Assembly (NCBI GenBank): GCA_963855995.1
Contig: OY979716.1
Location: 32,785,594-32,849,593 of the forward strand
Length of the DNA: 64,000 nucleotides
DNA from: Muricea muricata
Taxonomy: Eukaryota > Cnidaria > Anthozoa > Malacalcyonacea > Plexauridae
Reading direction: 5' to 3'
The notes under the pieces are model-generated. The model saw only the letters and a list, made by a program, of their open reading frames with translations, did no database searches and was not told the origin of the DNA. Position numbers and translations under genes: made by a program. Positions 24,400-36,215 of the stretch are shown one piece after another; the first letter of the stretch is position 1; every line of letters begins with the position of its first letter.

Positions 24400-24725
24400 A
24401 CCTGCCTGGACCCACTAATCAGAACACATATGCATCACTACCATTATGGAGGTCTTGACTGCACATGGATTAACAAGTGGATGTGAAAACCACCTACTAT
24501 GACACACCAGTCAGAACATATATGTGTCACTACCTACTTTGAATACACAACCATTATGATTGTCTTGACTGCACATCGATGAAGAAGTGGATGAGAAAAA
24601 CCACCTGCCATGACCCACCAATTCGAACATATATGCATCACTCCAACTTTGATAACACAACCATTAGGTTGTCTCGGCTGCACATGGTTTAAGAAGTGGA
24701 TGAGATAAACTATAAATCACGATGA
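24400..24725. repeat. Tandem repeat of about 110 bp, nearly three copies, in the Penelope 3' region
   Basis: The word gtcttgactgcacatgg recurs at 24452, 24562 and 24671 (last copy gtctcggctgcacatgg). Each is followed by aagtggatgaga and preceded by acacaaccatta. Copies are diverged. Confidence 0.75.
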
Positions 24726-25762
24726 TTTTCAAATAGAGTGAAAGGTTATTTTTATTTAAAAAACGTTTACACATATGTACCTATACCTATTCATAGCTGA
24801 GCATTTTATCAGTAATATTCGACCATATACCTCACATATATTTATGAATATCATACTTATATATCCTCACAGTGTATTACCTTGCAAATAGGATCGGCTA
24901 TCTTGCCCTGTTGACCTACACAACACCACCTTACCCTGGAGTTTCCAATGGTCGTACTAATTTTGATATTAAGTACATGTTCTAATTACGTTATTCAAGC
25001 AGATCCACTATTCTACAAACGTTAATTAAATCACATCCACTATTCTACAAACACTGTATATGTATAAGATTGACTATTCTATTAACGTTGTATACAATTA
25101 TAAATCACTATCCTATTAACGTTTTGTATAATTGAGATCGACCGTGCTTAAAACGTTGCTAGCACATTCTTTACAATATTATACTGACTAAATTTTCAAG
25201 AATATAGATCTTCTGGCTTATTCATCACTCAGCGTAATGTTAGTTTTCCCTCCTCGTAGCCTTCCCGTATCCTGCCTGTTGTATACAACTTGACATCCTC
25301 ATTTCCCTTCGCAATTATTATATTTTGTCTATACCATTTACAACCTTGAACAAACTTAATATCTTGAAACCACATCTATGAAAGCTTACCTTACACGAAG
25401 TCCTGCAAAACTTACAATAAACGTATCCCTAACTATCATTAACTGACGCCCACACTATCCCGTACCAACCCTCATCCTTTGCATCACAATTACGCATGTG
25501 CGCAACCCCCAGACACGCAATTTATTCAGACCCTTGAGGCCTCTTCTCCCCTTTTGCTCTCGCCTTTCGCAACGCGAACACTGTGAGAGATTTTGTAAAC
25601 GAGATTTTGTAAACCACATTTGTCATGGCCCAACATATTGGCTTGTCGAAATTCAACAACACATTTGGTATGCTTTCTTCTTATTTGATACATTACCGTT
25701 TATTTTTTTGTCATTTATCTATCTTGTATTTCGTTCCTCTATCTTTCTAAACACGTGCCAGC
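24726..25762. other. Penelope 3' non-coding region
   Basis: AT-rich, no open frame of note. It contains diverged short repeats around cactattctacaaacgtta (25010-25125). It lies between the reverse transcriptase gene and the hammerhead ribozyme and probably belongs to the element's tail. Confidence 0.45.
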
Positions 25763-25817
25763 CCCTATTCCCCGCTGACGAGTCCACGAAGGACGAAACG
25801 GCGCGTATGGGGATATC
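25763..25817 (+). ncRNA. Type I hammerhead ribozyme, short stem III
   Basis: All core elements are present in order. The core box CTGACGA is at 25775-25781. Stem II is GTCC/GGAC (25782-25785 with 25791-25794, loop ACGAA). GAAA is at 25795-25798. Stem III is a 3-bp hairpin (ACG/CGT around GCG), followed by a GUA cleavage triplet ending at 25807. Stem I pairs TTCCCCG (25768-25774) with TGGGGA (25808-25813). Hammerheads with short stem III are known from Penelope-like retroelements, and it lies on the sense strand of the Penelope gene here. It should self-cleave the element transcript after position 25807. Confidence 0.85.
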
Positions 25818-27356
25818 TGCTTTACAAACATGAAAATTCCTTCTTTCTTTCCTTCTACTAACTTTTTACATATCTCCTACTAGTTTTTTTGTATAACAGA
25901 CCAGTATATGTCTTGTCCCGTCGCATTTCACGTCTAATACACTACATGAGGTCTAGCTATTGTTCTCATTACATACTCATTTTTACTGCTGTTACAAAAT
26001 TTTGCCCATTTTACTTGATGCCATTACAGTTTCTATTACCTATTTAAGTATTTCCATTTCTAGATATTGTTTTTTACTCTCCCTGTCTCATATATTTACT
26101 TTTAGTCACTCTGGCCTGACCTACCCTCATGCTATATCATATTTCATATTACACCCACACTACCCCTTTTATGTACAAAGAGACTGCTGTCACAGAATAT
26201 TTTTTATTTTGCTAGACACCAATATGGTTCCTATTACCTATTACTTAACAAAAAATATAATGATCAGGTACAGAGTCAATGATATTATTACCATCTTAGT
26301 CATTTGCAAACATTTGTGTATTTCATTGGCAACTTTGATATTTGGATTATCAATTTGCTAGTACTGTACTTATGGCTGTTAATTATTATGTTCTGATGTG
26401 TGGGACTCTAAGTACCACAACTTCGGACATAATACTCTAACTAGAAATGCATGCAGCAACCCCTCGGCACTAAGAGCATGCAACTATATTTTCGGAATTA
26501 CATGAAGTACTTCTATAGCTTGTCATAGCAACACGGCAATTGTTATTCTTTCTGCATATTTTTTTAAAATGACAGAATATCAGTTTTTAATCCTTGTTTT
26601 ATTGACAATTTTTTTAAATGGCACAACATTTGTCATCAGTATGTTATTACACTTAATGTAAGCTTAAATTTGGTATAAAATACGACCTATTAATTACATT
26701 CGTAATAAGAAGACAGTCTTGCGTTTACAAAACATAAACTTACTCTGGAATTCAAACAGTGAATAGACTGGATGAGTACGGCTACGCCGACCTTTATAAA
26801 GCATTAAAACACAAGTATAAATACGCATTATCAACAAACTTGCCTTGTGTTTCACGCTATAGTCAATTCTTGGCGCTTCTCTGTATTTTCCTCGAATTAA
26901 TCCCTCTTCAAGAGTCTTGTGGGCCTTGTGGCAGTCGTTTTCGTCTTATTTCTCGCCTTTTTGGATGCCTTAAGTGTTTGCTACTCCTGATAGTCCGCCA
27001 TATTCCTGAGATCAGAAATGACCACCCTTCCGTTGGTTGTGAAAGTTGCCAAATCTTTTTGCAAAAATACGAAATACTGTAGTGCAATATGGTCCGCCAT
27101 ATTTTTGAGATCAGTGATGACCACCCACTCCCACTCACCGCCACCCTTGAGCCACGCGCCCGCGATATTTGATGAACTTCAGACTTCGCTATGCTTTCCT
27201 TTTCCCGGGTGTAAATAGCCGTGCGGAATTAGTACCCTCGCCCCGGGCTAATGCCCGGAACGGCGCTTCACGCCATTGGCTCAAGGAATATATTCTATAT
27301 TTAATACTTTATATCATATGACTGTAAACATTGCATGATCCATTAATATATTTCAG
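25818..27356. other. Non-coding region between Penelope tail and host-gene exon 7
   Basis: No convincing gene. It may include the remainder of the Penelope element (right end not located). Short open frames have no family resemblance. A GC-richer patch at 27120-27290 contains the small palindrome ccgggctaatgcccgg. Confidence 0.4.
26991..27128. repeat. Two-copy tandem repeat, 99-bp period
   Basis: gtccgccatattcctgagat near 26992 recurs as gtccgccatatttttgagat near 27091, both followed by cag and (a/t)gatgaccaccc. Copies differ at a few positions. Confidence 0.7.
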
Positions 27357-27500
27357 ATTGGGACCAATGATGACAAGCTGGTGTATGCGCTTTGAGGCCA
27401 AGCACAGATATTTTAAGACGCTAGCTGCCGGCCTTGGAAATTTCAAAAACTTGCCTTTTACATTGGCTCAAAGGCACCAAAACAAGCAATGCTATACTAT
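27357..27500 (+). pseudogene. Exon 7 of the MHxLLEG family gene
   Basis: Acceptor tttcag at 27356. The frame carries SWCMRFEAKHRYFK and LANFK-like GLGNFKNLP, then LAQRHQ, the block that follows MHxLLEG in this family. Position, strand and order fit the 3461-7051 exons. This implies that the 20 kb between is mostly inserted mobile DNA. Confidence 0.6.
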
Positions 27501-27726
27501 GTATAGCATGTGTAAATACATGTGTCACAGTATGTGGCGCGCTCTCTTTACTGTGCAAAATTAAATTTCCCTTTCTTCTTTGCGCACGCATGCGGGTTAA
27601 TTAGAACCATTTCGCTACGTTAGAAATGACGTAGCTGATTTGACCGTTTAATTAACTTTTAAATCATGCGAGCATACAATCACAACACTTTATGTATAAA
27701 AAGGGGCGTGTGAATTCAAATAGTCA

Positions 27727-27783
27727 TATTATTATAGCACTGATGAAGATCCGAGCTTACGGATCGAAAGCTCTACAATAATA
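27727..27783 (+). ncRNA. Hammerhead-like motif, second family
   Basis: CTGATGA lies at 27740-27746. Stem II is GATCCG/CGGATC (27748-27753 with 27760-27765, loop AGCTTA), followed by GAAA at 27766-27769. An enclosing stem pairs TATTATTATAG (27727-27737) with CTACAATAATA (27773-27783), with one mismatch. A proper stem III and cleavage triplet are not evident between GAAA and the enclosing stem, so activity is doubtful. Two related copies occur in inverted orientation at 63095-63220. Confidence 0.5.
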
Positions 27784-27945
27784 AATTTACGTGGTGTTTT
27801 CACAAAGCTAAACAAGTATATTGTATTCACCATGCAAACGTACAAGAAACTTATGTGTAAGCCCACTGAATGTGGACAAGGTATTAATTATGTCTATTTC
27901 TTTTCTTGGTCAGTACTACAGTTCTTTGTAATGCTAGATCATATT

Positions 27946-30515
27946 TTAACCCTTTGCTGCATAAGTTTTTTTTAAAAAAATTTCGACTATTATAGTATGA
28001 CAAAGGGAATGTAAATTATGTGAGAGGTATTTAGCAGAAACATGTCATATTATACATCAAAATAATCCTGAAACACCACAGATTTCAAATATGCAACTTT
28101 TTTGGATGTGCAGTGGTTACCATGGCAACTGGGCGCTCCCAATCTCTTGGCAACCACACTTATTACATAAGACACCAACCTTTCAAATGCAGAACAGTGA
28201 AATTATGTGACACCTAAAATTATTTTGTTTATTTCAGTGAAAAGTAAATTTTATAAGCTTTCTTTTGATATATAACACTTATACAAAACACTTCTGGTGT
28301 AGCAGAAATTTTAGGATAAACCGTGCAATATGCGCTACAAAAAAGTTGCATATTATAGGATGTGTGGCAATTATATATACTTGACCTATCATTCAGCTGC
28401 ATTTATTTACCACTATATGATTTACTATAAAAAGTTTACTTGAATGTACAATTTCTTCATTGGCTTGTGTGGTGCATGCCAAAACATGGAGCTGCACACA
28501 GTCCTACTCCGCAATAAGCACACCAGTAGCCAGACTTCTTTGAACAAACTTGGCACTTCCTCCGTTTCACTATGCCTGCTTCATTGCTTGGTAGATGACT
28601 TGGGAAATGCCTCTCAGTGAACCTTGCACTTAATTCTAAGGAGGGTCGGCCTGGTCGTTTTCGGGAACTAAAATTCCCAATCAGTTTCTTTGCAAGTTCA
28701 AGGCGGAATTGTTTCAAATTGCGGCGCTGGTGATTTGGTGATTCAAGTTCCAAAATGTGGGCATTCACAATGCAGCGATCAAGCAGTTCAAAAAATACTC
28801 TGTGCCACCATTTCCTTGATCTAAACTTGATGGCATAATATGACTTCATTTGGTCATTTCTATCCACACCTCCCATATATTTGTTGTAGGAGGAGATCAT
28901 CAGTGGACATTGAACATCCTGTTGCTCTCCGTTCTTTTTTCGTCTCTTCACCGGCTTTGTTGCTGTTTGAGAATCAAACCCTAATGTGGACACAACATTC
29001 ACAGCTTTGTTATCCTTCCAGGTAACAGCTGTAACTGGACCCTTTTTCCGGAATATACAGGTACCCTTTTCTAGCTTGTTGTTTGTTTTTTTGTCAAACA
29101 TTTCTTTTGGAAAGTTGCGTCAACCCGATTTCAGCGTTCCACATGCAAGTGTTTTGTTGCAAAACAAAGTCTGTAAAAGTTCCAATGATGTAAAAAAATT
29201 GTCAAAATAGACATCATGCCACTTTCCATATATTGCAGAGCAGAGCTTTGTTACAACAGAAAAGCCTAAATCAGGGGTTACCCCATCCCCACTCTTTCCG
29301 GTGTAAATATCAAAATCATTTAGGTATCCATTGATGCCATCAGCTCTACACCACATTTTTATCCCTCTCTTGATTGGCTTCATGGGCATGTACTGCTTCA
29401 GGGAACTCCTGCCTTTGAACTTGATCATTGCCTCATCAATGGCAACCTGTTTATGTGGTACATATTGGGATAGGAAGTTTGCACGGATGGAATTGAGGAA
29501 TGGACGTAGTTTGAAAAGTTTGTCAAAGCCAGGGCTATCCCGAGCTGGCATCTTTGAATTATCATTCAGATGCAAGTATCGAGTGACTGTTTCGAAACGG
29601 GCAACAGTCATGGTTTTAGCTAATGATGGTACCCCCAATATCCAGTCACGGGACCAATAGTCACGAATATTAGGAAGACGGTGCATGGACATGGCAACGC
29701 AGAGACCGAAATATGCAAGCAGCTCAGTGGCAGTAACTCGTTCAAACGATTTTGGCTCTTGACCAGCAGCTGTGAGACATTGCAATGCATATTTGTTTGT
29801 TTCACATACAATGTGATTCACAATGTTCATACTAAACATTAGCAAAAAAAAGTCAAGAGCTGATGCAGAGCCTTGTAAAATGTTTACTGCACCGACTTGT
29901 TGTTGAAACTCACCCCTACGAATCTGTGGCTCTTCCTCAGCTTCAATATCCTCTTCAGAGTCTTCACTACTGTTTTGCTTTTCCAATCTCCATGTGGTTT
30001 TACTAAAATCATAGAATGATGGTATTCTGCCCTGAGTTGCTGGAGTTTCTTTACTTGTGGGAGCAGTTTCCTCTTCTTCAACAATTTCTGCAGCATGAAG
30101 ATTGTCAAGAACCTCGCTATTTTCGCCACTTGCTGTTGTTTCGATGTCAAAATCGGCGTCTTCATCCCCAATATCTCGCTCAGAGTGCTCGGACGAAATA
30201 TCTGAGAGCCCACCATCGAAAGGAATGCCATAATTTTCATCCAAAAGGTCGATAATTTCAAGCGCTGTATATGTAGCTTGTCGTCCAGACATTGTTGGCT
30301 CACATAACAACAACAATTTAAAGAGACAAGTCTTTATTTTATCATAAAAACCGTTTGAAAATCACTATAAACTTGTGTAATACACCAAAATGCTCGCAAG
30401 AACGTTGTGAATTCGTTTATTTAACATACGGGACAATAGCAAAACTCAGGGGGGCTACAGCTGACCGTATTCATCAGTGTAGCGGGCGACCCATATATGG
30501 GTTTCTGTGCGTTAA
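27946..30515 (-). mobile_element. piggyBac transposon, tentative boundaries
   Basis: A piggyBac transposase gene lies inside. TTAA followed by ccctttgctgc at 27946 looks like a piggyBac-type end. A TTAA at 30512-30515, preceded by acccatatatgggtttctgtgcg, is the best candidate for the other end. The two ends are not clearly inverted copies, so the right boundary is uncertain. Confidence 0.45.
28457..30316 (-). pseudogene. piggyBac transposase, one premature stop
   Basis: One frame runs from 30316 (ATG at about 30291 in the frame) to 28457, interrupted only by TGA at 29120-29122. An acidic N-terminus is followed by the DDE_Tnp_1_7 catalytic core. The core includes AIDEAMIKFKGRSSLKQYMP (first Asp), DVYFDNFFTS (second) and YNKYMGGVDRNDQ (third). 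The C-terminus ends in a cysteine-rich zinc finger (CQVCSKKSGYWCAYCGVGLC), standard for piggyBac enzymes. The enzyme excises at TTAA without leaving a footprint. Apart from the TGA (an Arg-codon type change) it looks intact, so insertion was recent. Confidence 0.9.
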
Positions 30516-30680
30516 AGGCTTGCATGATTTTTTTTGTCTAGGGGAGCTAGACAATTTATTAGTTATGTTACCCCATACAAGCCACAATGTGCCCTATGTT
30601 ATGTGTTACACTGTCTAACACCAGATAATTTTACTAGCCAATTTTCTCATGTCTTGTTACTGTATATACTCTGTTATTAG

Positions 30681-30768
30681 GCAAGCTTGGCAAAGCAGGT
30701 ACAACAGGTTACTGTGAACTGCTAAGAGATAAAGTGCCAGAAGTAACTGTGGATTCTGATATTAATGA
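30681..30768 (+). pseudogene. Probable penultimate exon of the MHxLLEG family gene
   Basis: Flanked by acceptor ttattag and donor gtgagt. The open frame includes ELLRDKVPEVTVDSDI. Assigned by order, strand and splice sites; the similarity itself is weak. Confidence 0.4.
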
Positions 30769-31225
30769 GTGAGTTAAATTTATTCAATTTTAATCAGTGT
30801 ACTTCATTCCTAGTCAACCCTCCACCCCAAAAAAGAGAGAGAATTTGATTTGACTACATTCCAAATACTCAATCCCCTTTCTTCTGTACAAAATTGAGCT
30901 AAAAGCCAATACTTAGGGCTGTCTCTGATTCTCAACCAATTAAGAGCTGCTTGATCAAGCCTTAAATTGTAAATTCCACCACCCCACCGGGAACAAGTTT
31001 ATGCTTCATATGCTTCTTGAATACATGTAATTCCCTACAAATGCCTCTCTCATCATCCTGTTTCCCAGGAGCTGTGGTTAACATGTATTGACTCATACAT
31101 ATGTACTGTCATACATGTAGGTACTGTGAGCCTGGAGAATCATGTTGATTTATAAGAAATTATCTGTACCATCATGGTTGTATAGCGGTTGTTTGCTAAA
31201 CTTTGTTCTTTTTGGCCCTTTTCAG

Positions 31226-31517
31226 GCCAACATGGGCTTCTGTATTTGGAACAAAATACAAGAAGGGAGCTAAGGTCCAAACTGGTTTTTGTCACCTGCT
31301 GCCTGTTTTTTCAATAATACATAAAATTGTACTTGTTCCTGGAGATTCTGCATTATTGTTTGTTGTTGAACTATTGAACACATTAGGATTAAGTGAGCAT
31401 TACCATTCCTACAAAGTCCAAAAACCTATGGAAAAGTCTTTTGAAATTTATTTCCAAGAAGAATTTGCAACATTCCTTCCCGTGCATTTTACTAGCCCTG
31501 TTGGTGGCACTGGTTAA
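31226..31517 (+). pseudogene. Last exon of the MHxLLEG family gene
   Basis: Acceptor cttttcag at 31225. The frame to the stop at 31517 has GTKYKKGAKV, LLPVFSIIHKIV and HYHSYKV. This block (a basic strand, then P-x-F-x-x-I, then H-x-H/Y-x-Y-x-V) closes proteins of this family. Confidence 0.55.
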
Positions 31518-32489
31518 ATATGACACCGATTTAATGAATATCTAAACTAAACAATGGCAATACTAGAAATCTGTGAACATATTTATTGCCTCCAATCAAA
31601 TGATTAACAAAATAACATACTAGTTTGTTGTATTTAATTAACTGAAAGGGATGGGAATCAGTTCAATTTTATGGACCAGGATATTAAAATTTCATTTTAA
31701 AACCTCAAAATTCCTACACTAGAACAACTTATCAAAGTACTATTAATGAAATATGCAATGCATTTTACATCATTAATTGTATACTGTAACTAATACAAGT
31801 GAATCCCTTGCCATTTTCAGGCTTGCAAATGCACAAGTCATTCAAACACTCAATCTCAGGCATACTAAGCTGTTTACTTTGTGTGTGATTGAAATTCAGT
31901 GAATTCTTACCACCAGACAAAAAGGTACGGTGAATTTTATTCCCCCAGTCTTGTTATCCCTGAACACTCAATTGAACTTTTTACAGAATATTCAATTGAG
32001 TTTATATCTAAAAAGAGGATTTGATTGAGGGTTTTGAATGTGGGGTATACTCGTCCCCCTGCCTAGTGCGGCCTCAGGGTATTAAAATTGTCAATAGCAT
32101 ATTATTTCTCCCTCGCTAAATTATAATAAATTTCACTTTGACTTACTATTAACATGTTGGGAAAACGTCTATATCCGTAATTGTGACTTCTGGCTCTCCC
32201 AATTTTAATATTTATGTATAAAATAGCATACTCGACGTCTGGAAAGTCGAACCGATCAGCATGATCTAACATAGAAGTGCCAACATTTTTTAAATTGTCT
32301 TTTCATTTGTAAAATAATTAAGTTGTAAATCGTTGCAAATCAAGATGCAAATATATCTATTTGAGTTGTATCACTGATCTAAAAAAATAGATCAGTGATC
32401 ATATTCGTAAATAGTAGCTTAAGCTGCTGAGAACACTATACTAGTATAGAAGGCTCGTAAAGTATGCAAGCAACTTGACTCGGAGTAGT
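31518..32489. other. Non-coding stretch before the Polinton
   Basis: No gene or repeat recognised; AT-rich. A short perfect hairpin (tgatctaaaaaaatagatca) lies near 32375. Confidence 0.4.
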
Positions 32490-32690
32490 CAGAGATGGGT
32501 CAAATTAACTCCTTCGAAGAGTTACTCTCACGTGGAGTCGCATGACCCCCGCGAAGAGTTATTTTGATCCTTCCATGAAGTCAAAACTACCCTTGGAGTT
32601 GAAACGACCCTTTCGAGGTGTAGAAACTACCCTCTTTTAAAAGGGATGGAAATGACCCCTAGGGGTCAAAACTACTCTTCTGAATTTACA
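32490..32690. repeat. Possible Polinton terminal region with repeated response-like words
   Basis: Words such as gggtcaaa, aactcc, gaagagtta and gtcaaaactac recur on both strands (for example aactccttcgaagagttact at 32508). A small palindrome gacccctaggggtc is near 32655. Position just before polymerase B suggests a terminal repeat. No counterpart was found on the right, so this rests on location and texture only. Confidence 0.4.
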
Positions 32691-35500
32691 GTGCACGGAA
32701 AACAATTTTTTTGTGAAAAATGTAAGTCATTTTGTTCGAACTACTCTTTTCATCCTTGTAATGATCCATGCAAGACTTGCTTGGGCAAAGAATGTCTTGT
32801 TGTTTCTGATGAAAAACATACTTGTCCGGACTGTTTTAAAACTTCTCGTTCGACTAAATGTTTCGAACATCACAAAAAGATTCGCAAGTCAAAGGGAGTC
32901 GAACTTCCTTCGAAATGCGAGGCATCGTTCAAATGTCAAACGTGTTCAGCGAATGTTGAACGGGAACAAGATGAACATAGGTGTGGTGAACGTGTTTGTC
33001 ATATTTGTAAGGAGTATGTGTTGTCTGACCATTTATGTTACATGCAAACTGAATCACCTAAAAAACCTAGCGATAAACTTATATTTTATGATTTTGAAAC
33101 TGACTTTTCTTCAGGGGAGCATGTAGTTAACTTTGCTGTGGCTCAGTATTGTGATGGGATGGAGTTTCTATTTTCTATGGATCATTAAGGTTTCTCGGCA
33201 ATTGCACACAATGCAAAAGGTTTTAATGCGGTTTTGATTCAAAGGTGGTTGATTCAACATAGACCAACAGCTAACATGCATGTCATTCATTCTGGACAAA
33301 AGGTCATGCAGCTTACTTTATCAGATTATCGAATTCGACTCATAGACTCGCTTAATTTTCTACAGATGCCTCTTTCCAAATTTCCTGAAACATTCGGTTT
33401 GGACTTGACTACTTATTCCAAAGGTGATGAATTTATTGCCTGGCATGACAATTTGGTTAAAAGCAACTATATTTTTGACTTTCAAAAAGAAATGTATACA
33501 TACTGTGCACAAGATGTGACCATTTTACGATTGTGTTGTGTTGATTTCCATAAAACGTTTCTCAGCGAAACGGGCGTGGATCCTTTTTGTTACTGTACCA
33601 TTGCCGCTTTGGTGATGGCTGTTTTACCGTTCTAAATATTTGAAAGAAAAAACAATGGGTATTATACCTAAAAACCTCTATCGCGACAGTAACAAACCTT
33701 TTTCAAAATCTTCGATTGAATGGTTAGAGTTTATTGCGGCACAAACAAATTCAAAAATTTGACATGCATGCAATGGTGGCGAGAAGGTAATTGTTGATGA
33801 GGAGTTAGGGAAGACGTATTATGTAGACGCTTTTTGTGAGGAGACAAGTACTGTGTATGAGTTTCACGGTTGTGTGTATCATGGTTACCTATTGTGTTTT
33901 GACCAAACAAACGATCACTTATTTTACAGTGAATGGAAGATGGACGATGTGTATCAGGAAACTATTAGATGGGAGGAACGATTACGGATGCTAGGCTTTA
34001 CAGTGAAATCAATTTGGGAACATGACTACAGAACACTTAGGGAAACAGACGAAATGCAACTTTTCTTGGACACATTTGACATTGTAACCGATCTCGACCC
34101 TCGTGACAGTTTTTCGGTGGAAGGGTCGGTGGTTACAAACTATTTCCTGAAGCAAAAGCAGATGAAACAATAGAATATTTAGATTTTACTTCTTTGTATC
34201 TGTTCGTTAATAAAACGAAAAAGTATCCCACTTCGCATCTGACGATTATTCGCGAAAATTTCCAACATATTTCAAATTACTTTGGTTTGATAAAATGTAA
34301 AGTTTTGGCACCCGCAAATTTGTACCATCCGGTTCTCCCAGTTCGTGCAGGCAGTGTGCAAGCAATGTGTTGTGGAAAGCTCTCTAGAATGCCGGCATTC
34401 TGAAGAGGAGCATTCGTTTTGGGGCACTTTTACCACTACTGAAGTGCTAAAAGCCATCAAGAAGGGTTACAAGGTTCTGGAAATTCATGAGGTGTGGCAC
34501 TTTGAAAAAACATGTAATGATTTATTCAGTGAATATGTTAACTATTTTTTAAGACTAAAACAGGAGAGCTCAGGATTTCCAGATTGGGTTAAAACACCCG
34601 AGGACCAGGCAAGATATATCGATGAGTACTATAGACATGAAGGAATCCTTTTACATGGAGATAAAATTGTGAAGAATCCTGGTCTGCTTGTGTTTGCTAA
34701 ATTAGGTCTAAACTTCACTTTGGGGTCACTTTGCTATGCGTACCGACCGAGTAATGACAGAATTCATTACTGATCTTCTACAATTTTATAAATGTATCAA
34801 TGGGGCAGACACAGAAATGCATGATCTTTGCCTGTTAAATGATGAACTGGTAGAAGTAGTTTTTAAGCGTAAGCAGGAGTATGCTAAGGAGATTAAAGCT
34901 ACTAATTTATTTATAGGTATTTTCACAACAGCATGGGCTAGATTAGAGTTATATAACTCATTAGATTTATTGGGAGAGAGTGTTTTGTATGTAGATACAG
35001 ATAGTTGTGTTTATGTATCTAAACCAGGGGTCCTAAATCTGCCACAGGAGATTTTCTTGGGGATCTTACTAATGAGATTACGCCAAAACATGGTCAAGGG
35101 GCATATATCACTCAGTTTCTTTGTGAGGGGCCCAAGAATTATGCCTATAAAGTTAATAATGGAAAGACCTATTGTAAAATAAGGGGGTTTACTTTGAACT
35201 ATACAAACAGCTTGGTTTTAAATTTTAATTCATTAAAAGATGTAATATGTAAATATGTAAGTGGCCAAGCTAGGAAAGTTAAGAAATCAAGGAAAAACAA
35301 AAACAGTGTAAATAGCTTAAAAATCATAAATGAGTGCAAAATATCATAAATGAGTGCAGAGAGAAGTGGACCCGTCGGATTGTCAACAAGCGTGAAGTAA
35401 AAGAATACAATGTTGTATTTGACAAGAGAATTGTTCTCAGTAAGGGTGAAGACACCATACCCTATGGCTTCCACTGGATTCCTTCTACAAATGAGACTGT
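32646..35500 (+). pseudogene. Polinton protein-primed DNA polymerase B, broken
   Basis: The N-terminus is cysteine-rich (several CxxC pairs, 32700-33050). The exonuclease motifs follow: FYDFETD (about 33085), AHNAKGFNAVLI (about 33210) and YCAQDVTIL (about 33505). FHGCVYHG appears at about 33865, DFTSLY (polymerase motif A region) at about 34185 and YVDTDS (motif C) at about 34990. The tail ends at about 35490 (DTIPYGFHWIPS). At least six frameshifts or stops (for example 33186, 33633, about 33760, 34171, about 34400 and about 34720) break it. The enzyme would copy the element's linear DNA using a terminal protein primer. Confidence 0.85.
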
Positions 35501-35739
35501 AGTTCAGAAATCAATCACACCTGTTCCAGACACTCTTCTCTACACCCTGACCCAACCATCCAGTACTGTGGGGCAACAGGGCAATGGTATAGACCTGATG
35601 ACACATGACAAGTCGATGGTAGTTGACCGTAGTGATGATGGAATGGCAAGTAATGATGACATTGAAATGATGGGTGACGACGATGATGAAGCGATGGACA
35701 CGCATGAGAGATACATTTTATGGAAACAGATGATGAAAG

Positions 35740-36060
35740 GAGGGTATCTGTCATGTATCAAACACAAAATCTTTTTCCACCTGGGAAACAATCATGGACC
35801 ATCAGCTTAAACTCCCATTACATGATTGTGTTCAAAAACCAAAGAGATTTGTTAGGAATTTCTACTTTAGCCCGTCAAATGTACCCAAACAATACAAATT
35901 TTCTTGTACAATCTTTCCAAGATGCAACAAAGAAACCATATGGTTACCTGTTATTAGATCTACATCAACGTACACCTGAGAATATGTGATTAAGAACAAA
36001 CATTTTACCCGGCCAGAAGCAAATTGTTTACGCAAAACGTACTTAAACAACGGTTTCAGC
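35740..36060 (+). pseudogene. Polinton packaging-type ATPase, C-terminal fragment
   Basis: Carries TQNLFPPGKQSWTISLNSHY, FKNQRD, LARQMYP and DATKKPYGYLLLDLHQ, then breaks up. These words occur in the C-terminal half of FtsK/HerA (A32-like) genome-packaging ATPases of Polinton-type elements. The Walker A and B parts are missing here. The same region, with Walker B, is present in the fragment at 47991-48515 on the other strand. Confidence 0.6.
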
Positions 36061-36081
36061 TCAAGACATTTTATTTGCAAC

Positions 36082-36215
36082 ATGTCCAAGCACATGAAAG
36101 ACAACCTGCCTTATCTACAAGTTTTGATTAAATCCAAACCAAAACTACGTAAATTGCTTATTGAACATGGTCCAGTGTCTCTAATTACTTCTATTTGTGA
36201 GTGTGCACTAAATCC
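36082..36215 (+). pseudogene. Small Polinton gene, N-terminal half
   Basis: ATG at 36082. The short basic product includes IKSKPKLRKLLIEHGP and ICECALN. This small protein commonly precedes virion genes in Polintons; function unknown to me. Its other half is at 38729-38913, across the Kolobok insertion. At about 36215 the frame runs on into a Kolobok THAP domain, forming a chance chimera to 36537. Confidence 0.65.

Noticed and set aside
35511-35791. Overlapping minus-strand open frames
   Set aside because: Antisense to the Polinton polymerase/ATPase boundary, no family features, low-complexity His/Ser content from the acidic plus-strand codons.
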